From Branchinecta lynchi (Eukaryota > Arthropoda > Branchiopoda > Anostraca > Branchinectidae): DNA of 64,000 nt. The stretch covers positions 18,680,030 to 18,744,029 of the forward strand of contig JAKZAP010000016.1 in the NCBI GenBank assembly GCA_023053575.1, written 5' to 3'. Under the pieces are notes generated by a model. The model searched no databases, had not been told where the DNA came from, and worked only from the letters and a program-made list of their open reading frames with translations. The translations under genes were made by a program, and so were the position numbers. Of the stretch, positions 8,990 to 20,775 are shown piece after piece (positions within the stretch are counted from its first letter, which is position 1; the number at the start of each line of letters is the position of its first letter).

Positions 8990-10085
8990 AATCATCAACA
9001 TATGATCTCTGCGAATTTTAATAAAACAAGAAAATTATTAAGAAAAATCAATTACGAACCAAACTGGTTTTCAAGTACAATGTTTGAAATCGTGCTTAGC
9101 ACCCTTCGAACACCTCACAAATTGTTTTCAGAAAAGAAAATCAAATTGCAAATAGTGTTGACTAGTGTTCACAGATTCGTCATTTGGAAAGGATTAGGCT
9201 ACCGATTAAGCTTTTGGGTTTCCTGCATCATAGTACTTGTTAATTTTGTAGAGTTGGAAGGCATTGTTCCCCTTGCAGGTTCTGCATGCTCGAGTAGAAG
9301 CTAAATCGTTTTTTAAGGCACTATTGCAGTCGACACGAGCACTTGACGATGATTTTTAAGAGCAAGTGCGGAGCTTGGGGAAGGTCATTTGCTAACTGGT
9401 ACAAGAAGTTCTTGATTCTTCCATCCCCATTTCGTCGATTTTCAACTGTGGATCAGATTCTCCGGCTCATACCAAAACTTGAAAAAACAAAACAAAATCA
9501 AGTCATCCGTAGCTGTGTTATTTTGCTACATCAACCGTTGGTGGTGACTGTTCTGGGTGAACAAAACGAGCTTGTCGTTATCACTTTTTTTTTCGAAATC
9601 TTCCCTTTGGAGCTTATTCAGGTCTCCTCCTTTCGAAGCGTCATAAATCCTGAGCAGGTTGTCGTCACCAGAAGTTTTGACTTCCCATATTCCATATCAT
9701 TCACTTTTCTTATGAAGTTTCGTAGTATCGAAGCACCGCCAAGTACTGGAACCACAGCTTTGACATTCGATACTGAAGCAGTCATGGTCAATTCCTGTAT
9801 TTTTTCTAAGATTACCTTCTAAATCCTCAACATTTACTTCCTTGTTCATTAGCTTCGTTTACAAGCTATGAAGTTCCACAATTCCTTCAGATTGTAGTCT
9901 CGGAAATCAGAATAGCGTGTAGAGCAGCTTCAAGCAGTACATGACCACGTAGACTATCGTTCTGGCGATCGCTTTTCCGCAAAGAGGTGAGGGATATCTC
10001 AGATTCCTGACTCCATCTCCGAACATCTCAGAGTCCAGACATCTCGTCTCCGAGTCCGGACATCTCCGGACTGACTCCATCTCCG
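8990..10085. other. Interior of family H, no gene recognised
   Basis: Plus-strand frames at 9002-9304 and 9343-9822 and a minus-strand frame near 9400-9850 are open, but none shows motifs I recognise. Since this sits between the inverted arms, a decayed transposase is possible but unproven. About 9985-10085 is a short low-complexity tract of 'ctccgagtcc'-like units, which resumes at 10660-10695 beyond family F. Confidence 0.4.
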
Positions 10086-10089
10086 AATG

Positions 10090-10622
10090 AAATAGAAAAC
10101 CGTGATTTTCGGGTTTTTTTCTTGATCAGCTAATTATCCCTCTAGGATGATGTGCGAGAGATAAATATAAATTCGGATATTTCGGTTGCAATTCCGGCAA
10201 ACCGTCCTCAGCGAAAAACAACACAAAAAACTAAATCGTAAAATCCACCACAATCACAACAGGAGAACGATGCGGAACCAACAAACAATAAGACGAGATG
10301 TAAGTAAAATCCAGAAGAAAACGGTGCGGATGCAGATAAAAATAAAATAACGAAAGATAAAATGTGCGTGTTAAAAGTGTATATGTACAAATCTGTGATT
10401 ATTTACAATTCTGAGCTCTGTGTATATTTACAATTTACCATCCGTCTGGGAAAGCGCAGAAGCTTTCACCCAGAAAACGGCCCACTCGAAAAATCCATTA
10501 TCCGTTTGAACACTTTGGATAAAATCTTCCACAAAACTCAATCCCTCATATCCCTCGCACATCATCCTAGAGGGATAATTAGCTGATCAAGAAAAAACCC
10601 CGAAAATCACGGTTTTCTATTT
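10090..10622. mobile_element. Family F terminal-inverted-repeat element
   Basis: 533 bp with inverted ends of about 65 bp, starting AAATAGAAAACCGTGATTTT and including 'cttgatcagctaattatccc'. A closely similar copy, flanked by TA, is at 32428-32950. The interior has no transposase, so it is a non-autonomous element; the 60-75-codon frames inside recur in both copies only because the DNA is repeated. It splits a low-complexity 'ctccgaatatctccgagtcc' tract. Confidence 0.8.
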
Positions 10623-11504
10623 CTTTCGTAATGGATGGTCAGCTTGGCCTCAAACCTTATATCCATCTCCGAATATCTCCGAGTCCTGACTCCAGCATGT
10701 AGCACAATGTCCGAATAAGCTCATCGTGGTATGGAATCCTCGAAGTTTCAGGCCGAACTCTGAAAGCCCACTTTCTCGCCAATTTTCATGACTTTCACCA
10801 CAGGGGTTGGTCAAAGGTTGCATCGAGAGTAAATACATGTTGGCTCGCTTGGTCTGGGATAAAAAGCATAACCGAGTAAATAGATGTGTCGTGAATGACT
10901 CGAAGATCAATAATTAATAGGAAAAAAGTAAACCACTTCCCTGGGTGATTCCCGATCATAAATGATTGCTGTGTTCCATTCCAACCCGGGCTTGGGTATC
11001 AGGACTAAAGCCAGTGGATGTCAAGACAGGAGTAAAGAGTCAACGACTTGTTGAAATTCTCCAGGACTTCCAGATCGGATTTCCGATTTCGGATCGCGGG
11101 GTGTCGAATCATCTAGTTTATAACGCGTACACATTTTGTAAAAAAAATTATGTCATAGGCAGTGGATCAATCATGGCAATACGTTTGCTCGAGTAAGTTT
11201 AGTAGATTCCGATACGGCAGAAATATCGGATAAACTTCGGTGTAGGGTAGATAGGTCTCAGGATAGATGGCGAATAAAAAATATATTACCACTTTGATTA
11301 TCAGAACTAATTTTCTATCCGACTGCATTGACTTACTTGGGCCTTCTTCTAAGGATACGTTGTTATGTGGTCTTCGAGAAGGTTCTGCTATTACTGACCA
11401 GCTCAGGTATATATTTTTATTTGTAACAGTCTATAATTTTGATGGATAATAAACGTTGACTAAACTATCTTTACAAAAATAATAACGGCGCAAATTAATG
11501 ATAT
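10623..11504. other. Right interior of family H, no gene recognised
   Basis: 10630-10660 (ggtcagcttggcctcaaacc) recurs inverted at 32390-32417, next to the other family F copy. The rest shows only short frames without motifs. Confidence 0.4.
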
Positions 11505-12505
11505 TGAATCTTTTTTTTCTGGTGCAAGATCCACCAACTCTGACCTCTTTTTAAGTCTCAGCTTGTGCCCCCCCCCTCAAAAAAAAAAATATGGACGACC
11601 ACGAAAATTGTAATTTCTGTTCTTAAATGTAAGAAATGGCACTAAGAGCCGAAAAGGGTTTATTTTGCGTCAAAGGTTTAGAACTTTAGATGCGTTGTAT
11701 CTTTTTTGTAAATATTGTGCATAGAAAAGCAGTTTGATTCGTACTTTACTTATATTTACTCAAACAATGTTTCAAAGTCAGCTTGGGCTCAAAGAATATT
11801 TATCTACTTTACTTAATTGAAAATTTTCTTGTTTTTACTAAAAGATCTTAAAGATCACATATTTATGGTTACGAAATTTATTTCAGGCACACTAGACACT
11901 CAGTTTGATTCCATTTTCGGTCTCAGCTCGTGATTCTATGTCGGGATCGCACTTTCATTCAAGAAAATCGGGACACATAGAAAATTGCACTTTTTTCTGG
12001 TGCTTGGTATGCCAAAACTGACCTCATTTTCGGCTTCAGCTTAGGATTTTGCATTAGAACCGTACTTCATTTCAAGAATAACGGACGACCACGGGAATTC
12101 TATTTTTTTTTTTAATGGGAAAAAAGGCCAGTAAAAGTTAAAAAACGCTTATTTTGCGTCTAGCCAGGATATGCAACTTTGGATATGTTGTTCAGTTGAC
12201 GGTGATGGTGTAAAAATCATTTCTGTTGCAATTTCTTTCGGGTCGACCCCATTTTGGAGCTTATTTTCCTGTACTACTGGGGGACAGACAGGGATAGCTG
12301 TCAGGGATTAGGTCGGGCGAATAATCCTGCACTTAACTTTTAATAGATGTGATTTCTCCTATCCTTTTTTTTCTCATACCTATCAATACTCATGATTGCA
12401 CTTCCCTTATTTTTACACTCAACCAAAATTTTGGACTAGCTTGGCGTTTCGCCTCTAAAACACTCAAATGAAATTATAAACTGAAAACTTCATATCTGCT
12501 GGGAG

Positions 12506-12841
12506 CAGAGCAAAGTAACGGTAGGAAGTAGTGCCAAGACATATGCTTCCAATGCTTTGCAAACGGACCATACCAGTAATGCCGCCATCTACAGTTGCGG
12601 CATTTATAGAGAGACCAACTTGCGGGTTTAGAAATTTATAGTAAAGCAAAAGGTGCTGTCTCAACACAACAATATCCTTTTTTTGTTGCTGTGTTAAGCT
12701 ATCGGAGCCAGCGCTGGTGAATGACTAAGTGAGTTTCAGTAGGGACGTTCTCTATCGCTAGTGTTGCTAGTATCGCTGCCATTCGAGTGTGTGTCAGTTT
12801 TGTCAAGTCTTGGCGCTACTACCTAGTCTCATTTTGCTCCG
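12506..12841 (+). mobile_element. Family B hAT-like MITE with exact 8-bp TSD
   Basis: 336 bp. Left end CAGAGCAAAGTAACGGTAGG, right end rich in 'gtcttggcgctactacctag' and 'attttgctccg', forming ~33-bp imperfect inverted repeats. It is flanked by exact duplications gctgggag at 12498-12505 and 12842-12849. An 8-bp duplication with a CAG-starting end is typical of the hAT superfamily. It has no transposase. Confidence 0.9.
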
Positions 12842-12919
12842 GCTGGGAGCCAAATGTTCCAAGTTTCTTCTGTTCCAAATAAGATTTGTCTTATTTCGTC
12901 TGCCGTTTATTTTTGAAAG

Positions 12920-13430
12920 TTCTGTTTATTCTGTTTGGATACTTTGGACGATCAAGAAGGTAATGCAATTAAAAAAAAACATTTTCCATATTCTGCATTT
13001 TATAATGTCCTTATCAGTTCAATTTGTTTATTAACAGAAAGCAAATCATACACTGTAAACTTAATATACCCTAAGTGAGCACTGCCAGTAATGGGTGACA
13101 GTAAATACAAGGATAAAGAGAAGAAGAAGAAGAGAAAAGAGAAGAAAACAAACGTAAATTAATAATAAAATTAATAAGGTTCTGTTTATTCTGTTTGGAT
13201 ACTTTGGACGATCAAAGAGGTAATACAATTAAAGAACCCCTCTTCCATATTCTACATTTTATTATGTCCCTATCAGTTCAATTTGCTTATTAACAGAAAG
13301 CAAATCACACACTGTAAACTTACTATACCCTAAGTGACCACTGCCCGTAATGGGTGACAGTAAATACAAGCAGAAAGAGAAGAAGAAGGAAGAAAAAGAG
13401 AAGAAAACAAACGTAGATTAATAATAAAAG
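12920..13430. repeat. Tandem duplication, 260-bp unit, two copies
   Basis: Copies start at 12920 and 13180 with 'ttctgtttattctgtttgga' and share 'accctaagtgagcactgcc'/'accctaagtgaccactgccc' and a purine tract of AGAAGAAG type. They are nearly identical, so the duplication is recent. The second copy borders the LINE remnant at 13430-13690 and may be its 3' UTR. Confidence 0.85.
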
Positions 13431-13690
13431 ACATAGAGAACTATCTGTAGAAAAGTTAGGATCTAATTCAATATTTTCCAATAAGAAAGTTTTAATCAAA
13501 TTATTGAATTCTGGCATGCTATTAGCATTTTTCAAGGTATTTGGCGGATAATTCCACATTATCTCGCTAATGGAACTAATTTCTTCTGAAATCCCCGCCT
13601 CTCGCCATTATTTCTTTTGGTATCTACGACGTTGTAACGCTTTTTCGATTGAGGCGAATTTGCCTTTCACGGACCGGAAACTTCGCAGAA
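13430..13690 (-). pseudogene. LINE ORF2 C-terminal remnant
   Basis: The minus strand reads ISSISEIMWNYPPNTLKNA followed by SMPEFNNLIKTFLL. This matches the 'WN.LP..l....s...Fk..lk..ll' pattern at the end of many LINE ORF2 proteins. No upstream domains are seen in frame. Confidence 0.45.
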
Positions 13691-13737
13691 AGTTCAAGGT
13701 CCGCCGCTGAGTCCGCCTACATCTTTTTCACACATAC

Positions 13738-13757
13738 GTAAGTAAGTAAGTAAGTAT
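13738..13757. repeat. GTAA microsatellite
   Basis: Five consecutive GTAA units followed by AT-rich sequence. It may be the 3' tail of a minus-strand retroelement, like the other short-unit tails in this window. Confidence 0.5.
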
Positions 13758-13919
13758 ATTTATAGTATTCTATATATATTTGTAAGTATTATTTATTGTA
13801 AACTTAACAACGCGGGTATTTGTGGAAATGCACTAGCTAATAAAATCTTATTTGTCGGATAGAAAACAAGTAGTTATTCTAGATACTGACTCGTCTGATG
13901 ATTTATCGCAATCAAGAAC

Positions 13920-14900
13920 AGTAGGAGGTACTTGGTCGGTACTTGGACCATTACTGTTCTTGATATATATTAATGATTTGAGTGTTTGTACGGGTGAATC
14001 TTATTAAATACTCAGTTTGCCGATGACACCGCAGCAACGCTATCGGCTACGGACGAACATGCTATGGTATTAAATCTGAAGACTACATTTTGCCGACTAT
14101 TTGAATGGATGTCTGATAATAAATTAGCTTTAAACAAGAAAAAGACAAAATTTTTAATTTATAGTAGAACTGGATGTAAGTTTGACAGTGTGAGGAAAGT
14201 AGAAATAGAATCAGGTGAAGGTGTAATTGTTTTTGAGTGACCTGAATCTATTCGTTATTTGGGTGTCGTTTTCGACCAGAATCTGTCATGGAAAAAGCAC
14301 ATTAATTTGGTTAGGACTAAGGCTTCTCGTGGTATTGAACTTATGTTTAGACTTAAGCATCTTCTCCCGTATTCAGCTCTGAGATCCCTTTATTTTTCTT
14401 TGGTTCATTGGCATTTTGGCTATGCGTCAATAATATATCTTAATACTATAATAAGTCATATCATATAATAATAAGTCATATCAAACCTATTCAAATCATA
14501 CGGAATAAAGCGTTGCGCGTTTTGAAATTGTTTCTTCCAGCCCCGTCCAAGTTCCCCAATAAAACTTCAACCGAGACCCTGTTTACACTACATAATATTC
14601 TTCCAGTAAGAAGTGCAATGCAATATTTAGTAATACTTTTTAAAATTCGATCATTGCTACCCGAATACTTTTCGTCAATGAATCTTTTGTGTCTTTCTGA
14701 TTCTTCTCAGATTTAAACGAGATCCAAAAAAAAATTACGAATACCTCGAGTTGTTACCGAAAGGTCCAGGTTCTGCCTTCGGTATCTCATTCCTCTTCAC
14801 TGGGAGAGTGTCAAGTTAATATGGATTTAAAGGTAGGAATAGCTGCTATAAAATCACGGCTTAGAAGAATGCTGATCGAGAATTACAGAAGTTAGGTAAG
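13920..14900 (+). pseudogene. Degenerate LINE reverse transcriptase, C-terminal half
   Basis: RT fragments are readable across frames: VLGPLLFLIYINDL at about 13940, then after a stop and a frameshift QFADDTAAT, LALNKKKTKFLIY, SIRYLGVVFDQNLSWKKHI, PIQIIRNKALRVL and near 14745 LRIPRVVTERSRF. This order fits RT palm motifs B-C, thumb and C-terminal tail of CR1/L2-like ORF2. The endonuclease and the N-terminal half of the RT are absent, as in a 5'-truncated insertion. It has several stops and at least one frameshift and cannot be functional. Confidence 0.8.
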
Positions 14901-15533
14901 TGATTCTCACTTTCCGGTTTTCTCTCATTTTGTTATTTATATAAAGTCGATCGTTATTCCCATCTTTGTCTACTTTTATTTCTTATTTATATATTTATTT
15001 TTGTTTAATTGTGACTGTGCCTTGGCCTTGCTTACCGTGAGCTATATGATTATTTAGTGGATGGATGTTATTGGGTGGGATTCGTCATGTTTAAGTTAAT
15101 TTTTTTTTTTTTTTTTTCGTGTGCGCTCGAGCTCTGCTCTCAGCAGCGGAAAGTGATAATGATAGATTTTTTTTTTCAATCAATCAATCACATTATTTCG
15201 AATAGCTAAAGGCTAGAAAAGGAATACGAATTTACAAAATAAACAGACATACAAGAAACAAATTAATTAATACACTTACAAGAAATTACCAGAAATAAAT
15301 GATGGGATGAACCTACGTTAAAATTGGGTAGAAGAATCAGCGGGATATGGGGAAAACTGATTGCCAGTATTCCTCTCGGACCGACGCACCGAAGACGGGA
15401 GGGGAGGGGGGAATAGATGGGGCATCTGGGGACAATACGTTATCTTAGCTCCAAATTTGTTTGAAAATAAAGATACCCTTGAACCTTGAACCCACAAAAT
15501 GTTTTACAACAAAAGACAGTGGAGTAGAGATAA
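14901..15533. other. Retroelement 3' ends and low-complexity DNA
   Basis: 14901-15175 may be 3' UTR of the preceding LINE fossil; it ends in poly-T runs. (CAAT)n at about 15178-15191 followed by 'cacattatttcgaatagcta' looks like the 3' end of a minus-strand retroelement. No gene. Confidence 0.4.
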
Positions 15534-15706
15534 CAGGCCGGTATCCAGGAATTTATTTGGGGGGGGGGGGGGGTGCCTACGGGTCGGACAAAAAAGTACA
15601 AAAAAGACAGAGATCACAGGGAAAAGCCTAAAAAAAATGGTTACATTTGTATGTTTCGGGGGGGGGGGTGTTCAACCCCTAATCCCCCCCCCCGGATACG
15701 GTCTTG
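15534..15706 (+). mobile_element. Family E hAT-like MITE, complete copy
   Basis: Ends are CAGGCCGGTATCCAGG and CCCGGATACGGTCTTG. Flanks agagataa (15526-15533) and aaagataa (15707-15714) match at 7 of 8 positions, an 8-bp target duplication. Orientation is opposite to the 8028 copy. Internal poly-G tracts generate glycine-rich ORFs. Confidence 0.85.
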
Positions 15707-15714
15707 AAAGATAA

Positions 15715-17000
15715 GTAGAAAAAATAGAAGAACAAAAGACAACAGGAGAAAAACATACGAAGATACAATAACCCTCCAACTATCAATAAAAAAAAAAAGT
15801 CTAATCAGTCGGTGATGCGGCAATAGACGTAGACTAGATTTCTGACAGAAATCAATGTGCTATTCTTGCAGCCGTGACACAATGTTAGTAGCTCCGTAAG
15901 ATTTAATGATCTTAGCATTATTTATTCATTTTGAAAGACACGATGGGGCATCGGCTCTTTCTGGTTTAACTTGTTTTGTTTTGCTTATTTTCCCCACTTT
16001 TTAACCACGACGCGGTCACTTTTAAATTATTTTGTGTCCAGCCGCCGCGTCAGAGAGACGGAAGGACGGATAGAGTTGACTAACGGTAAAGAGAAAATCG
16101 TTAATTTAATGTGGAAAGTAATGGTATTTAAAAAAAAACGATATTTCTGAGCCATTTCATCGTGAAAAGATCATTTCTAGTAAGAGTTGTGCGTTAAGTA
16201 AACGTTTGGGGGTGCATAAGCAACTGAAGAAAAGATAAAAAAGTAAAGTGAATGGCTTTGTTTTCATTTTAGCTTACTTGAATTATTGTATACACGTTTA
16301 GTTTTGTTCCTTTGCTAGTTGTGAAATGCAATAAGGCTAAATCACGTAATAAATTCATTAATTCACCCAGTATTGTGTATGGATGTTTGTTTGTCAGGTG
16401 AAGTTAAAAGAACCATATCTCTTAAGATTAAAAAAAAGGGGATTAGATTTCCATGGAAGGTCCTTGAATGCGAAAAAAAGATCAAAGCGAAATACGATGT
16501 CGTTGCAAGTCGTGGCAACAACAATTATTTCTGGACAAAAACATGCAGGAGATTTGCAGTGGGCGTTTTAAGAATATTTAGCTTAGCGAGGATTGGTTAA
16601 TGACGAAGTTACGAGGCAATCGAAGATGGCTGCCGAGCTGCTATAGCAACTGATGAAGAAGGCAGCAATAAACGAGTACATTTACTTAACATTTACGCAA
16701 GTAACTTGCCCAAGTGACGCTATTTCAGTAAGCCTAGGGGGAGGACAAAGATCAATTTTCGGCGACAATCTCAAGTTTCACAGGGACTCAAAATTTAATT
16801 ACTGTTTTTGAGCTTAAAATATTTTTGAGTATACCATAATAATAAATTATTACAAGAAAACTCTCTGTCATCGCCCCAATCGTGCAGCAACAACAGCGGC
16901 CGTGTCAAAAATTAAATCTCAGGACTACTTTTTTCCCTACAGTGGTATTCAAAGTAATTTGCCCGAATAAGATATCTATAGTCGGTAGAAGCTTCAGTCA
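15715..17000. other. No gene recognised
   Basis: AT-rich sequence without a repeat I could match elsewhere. Overlapping plus-strand frames at 16373-16600 show no motif. About 16980-17000 leads into family I. Confidence 0.4.
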
Positions 17001-17004
17001 TTTA

Positions 17005-17165
17005 TTGCAGGTTTGTTTCCTTCCCCGACGTTGACCCTGAAGATTGACAGCCTGACGAGACGAGGACCCTTGCCAAGAAGGGCCAAAATATCCCTACTAA
17101 AGCATCGTAGCTGACGTATCCGTTATATGCATTATTTGAATATGAATTATTGTTTTGCAACTTAC
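17005..17165 (+). repeat. Family I hairpin repeat
   Basis: Reads 'gcaggtttgtttccttcccc', 'gattgacagcctgacgagac', hairpin acccTTgccaagAAgggcc, 'aaaatatc' and 'tagctgacgtatccgttata'. Family copies at 36117 and 55945 keep the same order. Confidence 0.7.
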
Positions 17166-17179
17166 ATTTAACTAACTTG

Positions 17180-17800
17180 GAAATAGCCAGTTTCCCGATC
17201 CGACCATCTGGAGGGGGTGGAGGGGGTGAAGGGAGGGGAAATCCGAAAAATTGGTTCATGCTAAACTTTCGAACAGGTGGTCGGATTCGAACGAAACTTA
17301 GTAACTGAACAGAAGACATGTCTCTGATGTTCCATTTTAAATCTGGACCGGATTCGACAGGTGGAGGGGAGTTGGGAGGACCAAAAATGTCGTGAGACGG
17401 TTAGATTGGAGGGTGAAACTAGGATCCGGACCAGACACTTGGGGCGGGAGTGGAGTGGGGGAGGGGGCCTGGACGGTGGTGGTGGTTTTGAGTGTTTTCA
17501 CAATGAAACATGGCAGGCATGTCAGGACCCGATCAAACTGACTTAGGAATATAAATTTTCTCGGTACAATCATCGTGGGAGAGTGGAGGGAGGGAATCCG
17601 GAATACTGAGTCATGCGTAACTTTCGATAGGGTGATCGGATCCAATCAAAATTAGTAATTGAATAGAGGAAATGTCTCTGATGTTCTTTTTCCTATCTCC
17701 GACTACAGTGTGTGTGGGGGGGGGGGGGTTGCATTCCTGACCCGCTTAGACTGGAGAGATCGGGATGGAACTTGGTGGGAAGAACAAACAAATACTCTAG
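17180..17800 (+). repeat. Family C repeat, two partial copies
   Basis: Two successive partial copies (17180-17530 and 17555-17800). Each has 'gatccgaccatc' or 'acaatcatcgtgggagagtg', a G-rich tract, 'aactttcga.aggtg.tcgg' and 'atgtctctgatgttc'. The GGGGG-rich frames are not genes. Confidence 0.6.
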
Positions 17801-17810
17801 ACCAGTGGTT

Positions 17811-18190
17811 CCCAACCTTTTCCGTACCGCGTACCCCTAATCAAGGTTCGAAAAGATTGCGTACCCCCTTTTTCAGAACGTGAAAATGACGACAGTTTAT
17901 CATAAATGATAAGGCATACATTTGTAAAAAAATATAAAAAAAATCAACGAGGCAATCACTATAGGCTACCTTGTAGCGAACACTTCGTTAAATCTCGGCT
18001 CGACGTCTTTAGCCGCGTTTTTTTTAGTCAGCCTGTGTCTGTGTTTGGTTTTGATGTTCTCCGTGCTTTCATCAAGCTGCATCGCAAACTTTTTCGTTAG
18101 CTTAATTTGCAACCTGAATGACAATATCACTTGCAATTTCTTCGATTCTTCTTAATGTTGTTGGACACAGGAACAGATTTTACGGCAGTA
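17811..18190 (-). pseudogene. hAT transposase remnant with terminal repeat
   Basis: The plus-strand left edge is CCAGTGGTTCCCAACCTTTT, the hallmark end of Charlie/ZBED5-like hAT elements, followed by 'gcgtacccctaatcaagg'. The minus strand reads TTLRRIEEIASDIVIQVA and, after a frameshift, LTKKFAMQLDESTE. The 'RRI..ia.DI' and 'faLQLDEST' motifs are those of ZBED5/Charlie-type hAT transposases. Only a short piece of the transposase survives, with large internal loss and stops. The other terminus is missing: family A begins at 18200. It is the only transposase trace recognised here and is not the source of families B or E, whose ends differ. Confidence 0.75.
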
Positions 18191-18199
18191 GGCTAGCTG

Positions 18200-18968
18200 T
18201 TTTTTGGGATCCCAAAACGTAAGTGGAGGGATACCTAAGACATCGCAAAAGTTGTCCGTCCGTCCGTCCGTCCGTGTGTAAGCACGATAACTCTAGAAGG
18301 GAATGAGATATTTTGATGAAACTTGGTGTGAGGATTCGTTGGGTCGTCGGACCAGTCAAGTTCGTAGATGGGCTTTGTAGCCCTACATTTAGGGGTGGGG
18401 GAGGGGGTTCAAATTAAGGGGCAAACAAAATATTTTGAAACAGCTAATGTGATAGTCGATTATGGGGTAAGAAGACATGCTGAACACGATGGTGAAAAAC
18501 ATTTTGTCATCGGACAAGTAGTTTGCCCGGAATCCGTCCGAAGCCGCAAAGTTTGTTAAAAGTAAAAGTTTTGTTTGAAGTTGATTAGATATTCGATTTA
18601 GGGGTAGGAAGATATGCTGAAGACGATGGTGAAAACCATTTTCTTGACGGACAAGTATTTCTCCCGGAATCCGGCCCAAACCGGAAAGTTTGTTAAAATT
18701 AAATTTTGTATTTGGAGTTGATTAGATGTTCGACTCAGGGCAAGAAGACGTGCTGAGCACTTATGTGAAAACAATTTTCTACCCGGACATGTAGTTCGCC
18801 CGGAATCCGGCCAAAACCGGAAAGTTGTTAGAAGTTAAAATTTTATTTCTGGTTGATTAGATAACCGATTTAGGGGTAAGAAGAGATGCTGAATCCGTGT
18901 GTAATAATCATGTTTTACCCGAACATATAGTTCGACCGGAATCCGGCTGGAGTCGGAAAATTATGCCA
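18200..18968 (+). repeat. Family A interspersed repeat, 3'-truncated
   Basis: Starts with TTTTTTGGGATCCCAAAACG, then 'acatcgcaaaagttgtccgt', a (CCGT)n run, 'agatgggctttgtagcccta' and four ~137-bp subunits. It lacks the 'ggtcttgtt' end and stops where family C begins at about 18970. The 60-codon frame here recurs at 44040 and, reversed, at 1327-1524, because of repeat identity. Confidence 0.75.
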
Positions 18969-18969
18969 A

Positions 18970-19400
18970 TCTGGTCCGTTCCCTGATACGACTGCCAAGT
19001 TTCATGGTCATAGATAAACTGGAAGTAGCCTAGGTCATGATCACCGACTTTCAGGGAAACCCCTCCAGCTCCACCCCCAATGCTCCAGTCCGATCCTGCT
19101 CTGTCAACTACGTTCCAGAGTGTTTGCTTACTGTCTCAACCAAGTTCCACCCGGATCCATTGGCACTACGAGTGTCACGATAATTCCGTGCTAACCTCCA
19201 GATTCCCCCACCAGTTAGCAGATCCGGTTCAGACTTGAAACTGACCATCTGAGAAAATTGTTCTTGAGTCTTACCCAGTCGCATTCGCATACAATCATCC
19301 GTACCAAGGTTAGGAATGTCACTAGATGGGAATCTGGAGAGGGAATCTGTAATTCCGTCTCCCTCCACGATGATCGAGTCGGGGAAGGGACTATTTCAAA
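18970..19400 (-). repeat. Family C repeat fragments
   Basis: Contains 'tctggtccgttccctgatac', 'tgccaagtttcatggtcata' and, near 19376-19425, a second 'gggactatttcaaagtcaat'/'gtccctaatatacg' unit: reverse-complement landmarks of family C. Confidence 0.55.
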
Positions 19401-19929
19401 GTCAATCTGGTCGTGTCCCTAATATACGTGCCAATTTTCGTCGTCTCAGAACATCTTGAAGTACCTTAACCAGTGCTTCCACTTGCTCCTCTTCGAAAAT
19501 CCTGCCGGGAACCCCAGAAATCCTTCTCGGAAATTCCGAAATCCTGCCAAGAAATCCTGCAAAAAAAATTTATTTCCATACTAGTTGAAGGATTGTTCGT
19601 TAAAACTATAGCTGGAAGGTTTGAAAAACGCAGCTGAATTTGTCTTCTCTATCGTTTGGGAGGACAAGGACGTTTTTGCCGTAAGAACTCAACGAATATT
19701 ACACGAATACATCATGAATAGTAAGACTACCATTAAAGAGGGAGTAACTAGACGGAACTTGAAAATAGACCGACAAAAGGCACAGTTGGCAACGATGGTA
19801 ACGACTGGTAATGACAAATTTTACTAAGCGCTGCAGGCATTTTTTTTAAATGCATCTTCTTCTAGCAAATTTAACTTAAATATCTTAGATATGTTTTCTT
19901 CGTCAGACTCCTTAAACACTTTTACTATT
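19401..19929. other. No gene recognised
   Basis: Near 19500-19560 'aatcctgcc' recurs a few times. The frame at 19621-19827 (68 codons) shows no recognisable domain. Confidence 0.35.
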
Positions 19930-20775
19930 AAAATTTAGAAACGGATCAAGGCCAATGGTTCGCTGAGAAAACCAAGTTCAGATACGGATTCAGCATTTGC
20001 GTTTACCCCTATACGTCATACCTTCTTTGACGAAACGGATCAAAACTCCGGATTCCGGTCGAGATTCCGGGCGAACTACTTGTCGGGCAAAAGCTAAAGC
20101 TCAAACACGATTTCAGCATATCTCCTTACCCCTACATCTAATCTTTAATCAACTTAAGAACACTTTTATGTCTAGGAAATTTTCCGGTTTTGGCAGGATT
20201 CCCAGGAGCTATATGTCCGGCAACAAAATAATTTTCATTTACGGATTCCGCATGCCACCTTACCACTACATCGAAACTCTAATCAACTTCAGATAAAACT
20301 TACTTATAAACAAATTTCCGGTTTCGGCAGGATTCTTGGCGAACTACATGTCCGGGTAGAAAATGATGGTCATATACGGGTTCAGCCTATCTTCTTGCCC
20401 CTGAAGTCAAACACCTAATCAGCTTCAAACAAAACTTTTAATTTTAAAAAATTTTCGGGTTTTGCGGATTCCGGGCGAACTATTCGTCCGGCGAGAAAAA
20501 CATTTCATATACGTGTTCGCAAGTCTTCTTAACCTTAAACCGATCATTTTATTAGCTGTTAAACAATATTTTATTCGCCCCTTAGTTTGAACCCCCTCCC
20601 CCACTCCTAAATTAGGGCTACAGAGCCCATCTACGAACTAGATCAGTCCCTTGACCCTCACACCAATTTTCATAAGAATATCTTATGCCCTTCGAGAGTT
20701 ATCGTGCTGACAGACGGACGGACAACTTTTGCGAAGTCATGGATATCACTCGACACGTTTTGGGATCCCCAAAAT
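19930..20775 (-). repeat. Family A interspersed repeat
   Basis: Reverse copy with at least four subunits ('ccggattccggtcgagattc', 'aactacatgtccgggtagaa'), the block 'cgagagttatcgtgctgaca', and the terminal palindrome TTTTGGGATCCCCAAAA at 20758-20774. The left terminus is eroded. Confidence 0.7.

Larger units (their letters stand above)
8550..12262. repeat. Family H large inverted-repeat structure
   Basis: 8550-8985 and 11880-12262 are inverted copies of one sequence. Shared landmarks in order are gacccgaaa.aaattgcaac, aaaataagcgttttt, gttattcttga, gcaccagaaaaaa and gaaagtgcgatcc.gacata. A third partial unit is at 11505-11710, in the same orientation as the right arm. The arms enclose about 2.9 kb holding family F (10090-10622), a 44-base family I fragment (11756-11803) and unassigned DNA. 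It could be a decayed transposon with long inverted ends, or two independent insertions. No target duplication was found. Confidence 0.6.

Noticed and set aside
9343..9822. 159-codon protein in the family H interior
   Set aside because: No motif, and the opposite strand is almost equally open; kept only as unassigned interior sequence.
17025..17100. Family I as a hammerhead ribozyme (CTGACGAG ... stem ... GAAA)
   Set aside because: The core resembles CUGANGA-stem II-GAAA, as in some Penelope-like elements, but stem II leaves an extra unpaired G after CUGACGA, and I could not find convincing stems I and III with a UH cleavage site. Infernal with the hammerhead models would decide.
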